Assembly: GCA_002428265.1 (NCBI GenBank)
Contig: DIUR01000033.1
Coordinates: forward strand, 248,001 to 312,000
DNA from: Bacteriovoracaceae bacterium UBA6153
GTDB taxonomy: Bacteria; Bdellovibrionota; Bacteriovoracia; Bacteriovoracales; Bacteriovoracaceae
Length of the DNA stretch: 64,000 nt
Direction of reading: 5' to 3'
Each line of letters starts with the position of its first letter. The stretch's first letter is position 1. A program made the position numbers and the translations under genes. Positions 60,490-64,000 of the stretch are shown piece after piece. The notes beneath the pieces were generated by a model. The model was given only the letters and a program-made list of their open reading frames with translations, searched no databases and was not told the origin of the DNA.

Positions 60490-62250
60490 TCAAACATCGT
60501 TTATGTCGATGATTCTAACAACACTCTCGCCCGACTTCATGGGAATTCCTTTTAGAAAAGTTTCTTCGATTATTTTTCTCTCTTGGGCCGTCGGCTTAAG
60601 ACCACCGATATAGAGATTATAAGTTCCACCATTTTCTAAAGGAGTCGAGTCGATGGCAAAAATCATCTGCTTGGCCCTTGTTGAAGTAATTTTATCATGG
60701 CCTGTGACTAATTCCCTAAGAGATTTTTCAATCTCTTCTGCACGTACAATTCTTGTCGATCGCTCAATCATTGGCACACTTGTCCCATTAAGAAATTCTG
60801 TCTTGGTAAAAGTGACACGGAATTTTGATGGGTCATGGGCCTTAGCAAGTGCTCTTAAAACATCTTTTTTCTCACCATCTGCCCAGTTTTTTGCAGGCAT
60901 TAAGATTCCGTCATCTCCGGAGAACACAGGAGCGACAGCAGGCGCTTTTGGATCTTTAGTGACGTATGAAAAAATCCTTTTTGCTTTGTTCATATCTTCC
61001 GTAACAGAGTCAACATTACTTTGAATCTTATCAAATGCATCTTTCAGCAACAGGCGTTTATTGGCTTCAGAATACTTAACATTGGCCAGTCCTTTCATCT
61101 GCTCATAGGCATTATCGACTCCTACACCAGTAAAATCGACTGAGACAATTCCATTTTTTGCTTTAGCGAGATCAATTGTTTCTCTGCTTCTTTGAAATAA
61201 AGGAGGAGAAAGTGAGTCTACTTTTTCAAAATACTTTGTCAGCGACTCAATTTGCGAATCACTTAAATTAGTATTAAAAAGTGTTTTAGCTTTTTTTCTG
61301 ATTTTTGCATAAAAATCTGCTACATCATCACAATCAGCAAGCTTAATTTTTCTTAAAATCCCTATCATATCTTTTGAAGGAATAACTGCACCATTTGTTG
61401 ATGATGCCATCACACCACTTTTAATTAAAGAGGCATCCGTCGCAAGCGTTTTTCTCAAACTCTCAATGGAAAAGACATCGCTATGAAGATTATCAACTTG
61501 TCTGGCAAACGACATCGTTGTGGCATTTCCCTGAGAAAATCCTGATGTTCTTGCCGATCTTGCGGCCATATTTGCTTCAAGAGGAGTGTTTCCTGATCCT
61601 GATAAAAACCAGGTACTGACATCGACGGCTTCATCGGTTCGAGGTGCGATTAATTTATTAAGTCCTCTTTCTTGAAACTCGGCGACAAACTGATCATTGG
61701 TTTTTTTATAAACATCATTGAGTCTTTTTTGAAGAGCAACTGCTTCATCTTCACTCGTAGCAGTTAATCTGAGCCTTAGTGATTTATAATCCTGATAATT
61801 TCCTTGCAGATTCTTTTTTAAAACAGGATCGGCCGCAAGATTTTTATTAAATTTTTCCATGAATGAGTTGTTAATCGCATCGACCATACCTTTATCGCGA
61901 ATAACGGCATCGTTTAATTTTTTCTGAGCTGCATTTTCGACGTCGAAATAAACGATATGCTCTCTTTTAAGCTTATGATCAAGGTCTGCAAATTTTAAGT
62001 AATCACGGTTATCACTTTCTCTTGCAGTGATTGTTGAATACTTTAATTTGTAATTTTGAGCTTCAGGTCTTCCCCAGTCCTGAGATTTTGCAGCGGCCCC
62101 ATCAGCTTTAGTTGATTCCCTTGAAGTAACTTTTGCCATTGCTTTTTCAAGAGCAGTCTCAAACTGAGCACACGGAGCTGCAATTACATTTCCACTCAGT
62201 GATAATGCCAATATACAGATTAAATAAGAGATTTTTAGGTGCTGTTTCAT
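60490..62250 (-). CDS. Large exported protein, unknown function
   Basis: The 586-residue protein has a signal peptide (about 1-25, ending NVIAA-PC) and a mostly helical, charged mature part with a glycine/serine loop (WFLSGSGNTPLEANMAARSAR) reminiscent of a nucleotide- or ligand-binding turn but not a known motif. It has three cysteines. No Shine-Dalgarno is seen; TACAGT lies 5 nt before the ATG, so it may be leaderless. It precedes the rhomboid gene by 26 bp on the same strand. The role is unknown. Confidence 0.65.
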   Translation of the reverse strand: MKQHLKISYLICILALSLSGNVIAAPCAQFETALEKAMAKVTSRESTKADGAAAKSQDWGRPEAQNYKLKYSTITARESDNRDYLKFADLDHKLKREHIVYFDVENAAQKKLNDAVIRDKGMVDAINNSFMEKFNKNLAADPVLKKNLQGNYQDYKSLRLRLTATSEDEAVALQKRLNDVYKKTNDQFVAEFQERGLNKLIAPRTDEAVDVSTWFLSGSGNTPLEANMAARSARTSGFSQGNATTMSFARQVDNLHSDVFSIESLRKTLATDASLIKSGVMASSTNGAVIPSKDMIGILRKIKLADCDDVADFYAKIRKKAKTLFNTNLSDSQIESLTKYFEKVDSLSPPLFQRSRETIDLAKAKNGIVSVDFTGVGVDNAYEQMKGLANVKYSEANKRLLLKDAFDKIQSNVDSVTEDMNKAKRIFSYVTKDPKAPAVAPVFSGDDGILMPAKNWADGEKKDVLRALAKAHDPSKFRVTFTKTEFLNGTSVPMIERSTRIVRAEEIEKSLRELVTGHDKITSTRAKQMIFAIDSTPLENGGTYNLYIGGLKPTAQERKIIEETFLKGIPMKSGESVVRIIDINDV

Positions 62251-62353
62251 TGCAAACTGTATCGGAATATTGAAGCGTTCCGTTAGAGAAAGCGTCGTTT
62301 TTCCAGCTGTCTAGCAATAATCAATGATAAATAGGTTTATTTTTAACGTATAT

Positions 62354-62362
62354 TGGGATACT
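62354..62362 (+). promoter_or_regulatory. Extended -10 promoter of the suf operon
   Basis: TGGGATACT reads as an extended -10 (TG-n-GATACT), about 60 nt before the Rrf2-type ATG. No good -35 and no clear IscR-type site (ATAGTTGAC...GTCAACTAT type) was found nearby. Confidence 0.35.
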
Positions 62363-62421
62363 GTCGCCTTCATAGCAGTAAATAAGTGTTTTTTAAAAAT
62401 GATTTTAGTGAGGAAACTCCT

Positions 62422-62871
62422 ATGTTAAAGATTAATAAAAAAGTGGAATACGCTTTAATGGCCCTGAAATTCATGGCCGAGAAAAATGATCAAGCTCCTT
62501 TGGTTTCGGCCAGAGAAGTTTGCGATATCTTCCACACACCATTTGATACTACTGCTAAAGTCATGCAGGTTATGAATGCCCATGACATTTTAAAATCAGT
62601 AAAAGGAATCAAAGGCGGCTACTCTCTTAATCGCGCGCTTTCATCGATTACCTACATGGAACTTGTCCAGATGATCGAAGGCCGCGAAGAAATCGGCCGA
62701 GTCTGCAGCAATCATAAAGGTACATGCGAACTCATCGGCACATGTAATATTTCAACTCCGGTGGAAAACCTAAATCGCAAACTTAATATATTTTTAGAAA
62801 ATTTAACTTTGGCTGAACTCCTTCAAGGCACTGAGTTCAACAGACCCAAAATTTCAGAGGTCCAAGTATGA
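62422..62871 (+). CDS. Rrf2-family regulator of Fe-S cluster synthesis
   Basis: The 149-residue protein (ATG 62422, GAGG 8 nt upstream; an in-frame ATG at 62386 is weaker) has an Rrf2 winged helix: MLKINKKVEYALMALKFMAE, SAREVCDIFHTPFDTTAKVMQ, KGIKGGYSL. Three cysteines, Cys95, Cys102 and Cys108, match the Fe-S ligands of IscR/SufR types, though the spacing is C-x6-C-x5-C. Its stop overlaps sufB as ATGA, so it likely regulates and is co-translated with the suf genes. Confidence 0.92.
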   Translation: MLKINKKVEYALMALKFMAEKNDQAPLVSAREVCDIFHTPFDTTAKVMQVMNAHDILKSVKGIKGGYSLNRALSSITYMELVQMIEGREEIGRVCSNHKGTCELIGTCNISTPVENLNRKLNIFLENLTLAELLQGTEFNRPKISEVQV

Positions 62872-64000
62872 GTACAGATATACTAAATTCTGACTACAAA
62901 TACGGATTCTTCACAGACATCGAAACGGAAGCGTTTCCCAAAGGTCTAAGTGAAGAAATCGTCAGAATGATTTCAGCAAAAAAATCAGAGCCACAATGGC
63001 TGCTCGATTTTCGTCTAAAGGCCTTTAGCCACTGGTTAAAGATGCCTCACCCAAAATGGGCAAAGCTAGAAATTCCTGAAGTGAATTATCAGGATCTTTA
63101 TTACTATTCTGCTCCCAAGAAAAAAGAATCTGCAGCAAGCCTGGATGAAATCGATCCAGAACTTCTTGCGACTTTTGCTAAGCTTGGAATTCCACTAAAC
63201 GAACAAAAAAGAATCAGTGGTGTCGCAGTTGATGCAGTATTTGATTCAGTTTCAGTTGCAACGACTCACAAAGAAGAATTAGAAAAAGTCGGAGTTATTT
63301 TTTGCTCGATCAGTGAAGCCGTTAAAGAGCATCCTGAACTGGTAAAAAAATACTTAGGTACAGTTGTTCCTCATTCAGATAATTTTTACGCTGCTTTAAA
63401 TGCAGCCGTATTCTCTGATGGATCTTTTGTCTACATTCCAAAAGGAGTGAGATGCCCACTAGATCTATCTACGTATTTCCGTATCAACGCAAAAGAAACA
63501 GGCCAGTTTGAAAGAACCCTGATCATTGCGGAAGAAGGATCATTCGTAAATTATCTCGAAGGCTGTACAGCTCCGCAAAGAGATGAAAATCAGCTTCACG
63601 CTGCCATCGTTGAACTTGTAGCAATGGATGATGCAGAAATTAAATACTCTACTGTGCAAAACTGGTACGCCGGAGATAAAAACGGTGTTGGTGGAATTTA
63701 TAACTTTGTTACAAAACGTGGAAACTGTCTTGGGAAGAACTCAAAAATCTCATGGACTCAGGTTGAAGCGGGTTCTGCGATCACTTGGAAATACCCATCA
63801 TGTAATTTAATTGGTGATAACTCTGAAGGAGCTTTCTACTCAGTTGCACTGACAAATAATTTCATGCAGGCCGATACGGGAACCAAAATGGTTCACATCG
63901 GAAAAAATACGAAGTCGACTATCATCTCAAAAGGGATTTCTGCTGAGAACTCTGAAAACAATTATAGAGGTCTGGTAAAAATCAACCCAAGTGCAACGGG
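62868..64000 (+). CDS. sufB: Fe-S cluster assembly scaffold SufB, 5' part
   Basis: The gene runs off the window after 377 codons (SufB is usually about 480). AGAGG lies 7 nt before the ATG, which overlaps the regulator stop. Family blocks include SDYKYGFFTDIETEAFPKG, EWLLDFR-type (PQWLLDFRLKAF), VPHSDNFYAALNAAVFSDG, RCPLDLSTYFRIN, and YLEGCTAPQRDENQLHAAIVE. SufB builds Fe-S clusters with SufC and SufD; sufC and sufD probably follow outside the window. Confidence 0.97.
   Translation, partial: MSTDILNSDYKYGFFTDIETEAFPKGLSEEIVRMISAKKSEPQWLLDFRLKAFSHWLKMPHPKWAKLEIPEVNYQDLYYYSAPKKKESAASLDEIDPELLATFAKLGIPLNEQKRISGVAVDAVFDSVSVATTHKEELEKVGVIFCSISEAVKEHPELVKKYLGTVVPHSDNFYAALNAAVFSDGSFVYIPKGVRCPLDLSTYFRINAKETGQFERTLIIAEEGSFVNYLEGCTAPQRDENQLHAAIVELVAMDDAEIKYSTVQNWYAGDKNGVGGIYNFVTKRGNCLGKNSKISWTQVEAGSAITWKYPSCNLIGDNSEGAFYSVALTNNFMQADTGTKMVHIGKNTKSTIISKGISAENSENNYRGLVKINPSAT

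Overview
The window is AT-rich DNA from a Gram-negative bacterium. It has a complete type II secretion cluster, many Sec and lipoprotein signal peptides, and outer-membrane barrel candidates. The gene mix (type III glutamine synthetase, a SerC of the class usually seen in actinobacteria, GspN, an FHA-RDD protein, many lipoproteins) fits the Bdellovibrionota, most likely a Bacteriovorax/Peredibacter-like predator. That placement is inferred from gene content, not from a marker gene. I see no rRNA, tRNA, CRISPR array, transposase or phage module.

Layout. 1-5800: small exported proteins, a group 3 truncated haemoglobin behind an operator-bearing promoter, a DEAD-box helicase coupled to a lipoprotein, and an outer-membrane protein. 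5900-13500: an FHA-RDD membrane protein overlapping tgt, then two large exported proteins of unknown role. 13600-17300: a periplasmic redox operon (Tat-exported beta-propeller, redoxin/cytochrome c/copper-monooxygenase fusion, second redoxin) ending against a 46-residue exported peptide gene. 17400-34700: mostly housekeeping genes (serC, Xaa-Pro aminopeptidase, murD, glnN, an M61 peptidase, acyl-CoA dehydrogenase), mixed with a barrel-matrixin pair, a METTL25-like methyltransferase, an A-type Fe-S protein lacking its C-terminal cysteines, a LysR regulator and two lipoproteins.

34800-50100: gspC-D-E-F-G-H-I-J-K-L-M-N in order on the + strand, with a good promoter in front of gspC and an isoprenyl synthase gene (ispA-like) behind. 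The prepilin peptidase is not here. 50000-54700, minus strand: a type IIA topoisomerase pair (parE-parC), ihfA and a MerR-type regulator. 54900-59000: an exported protein, a GNAT enzyme, and a very AT-rich pair (radical SAM enzyme plus GT-C-like membrane protein). 59000-62300, minus strand: small exported and cytoplasmic proteins, a rhomboid protease and a large exported protein. 62400 to the end: an Rrf2/IscR-type regulator overlapping sufB, which runs off the window.

Two architectural themes stand out. First, of nine convergent gene pairs, eight overlap or lie within 5 bp of each other; three share one palindromic tetranucleotide (CTAG or TTAA) as both stop codons. Second, several genes without a Shine-Dalgarno sequence have a -10 box only 6-8 nt before the ATG, which suggests leaderless transcripts.
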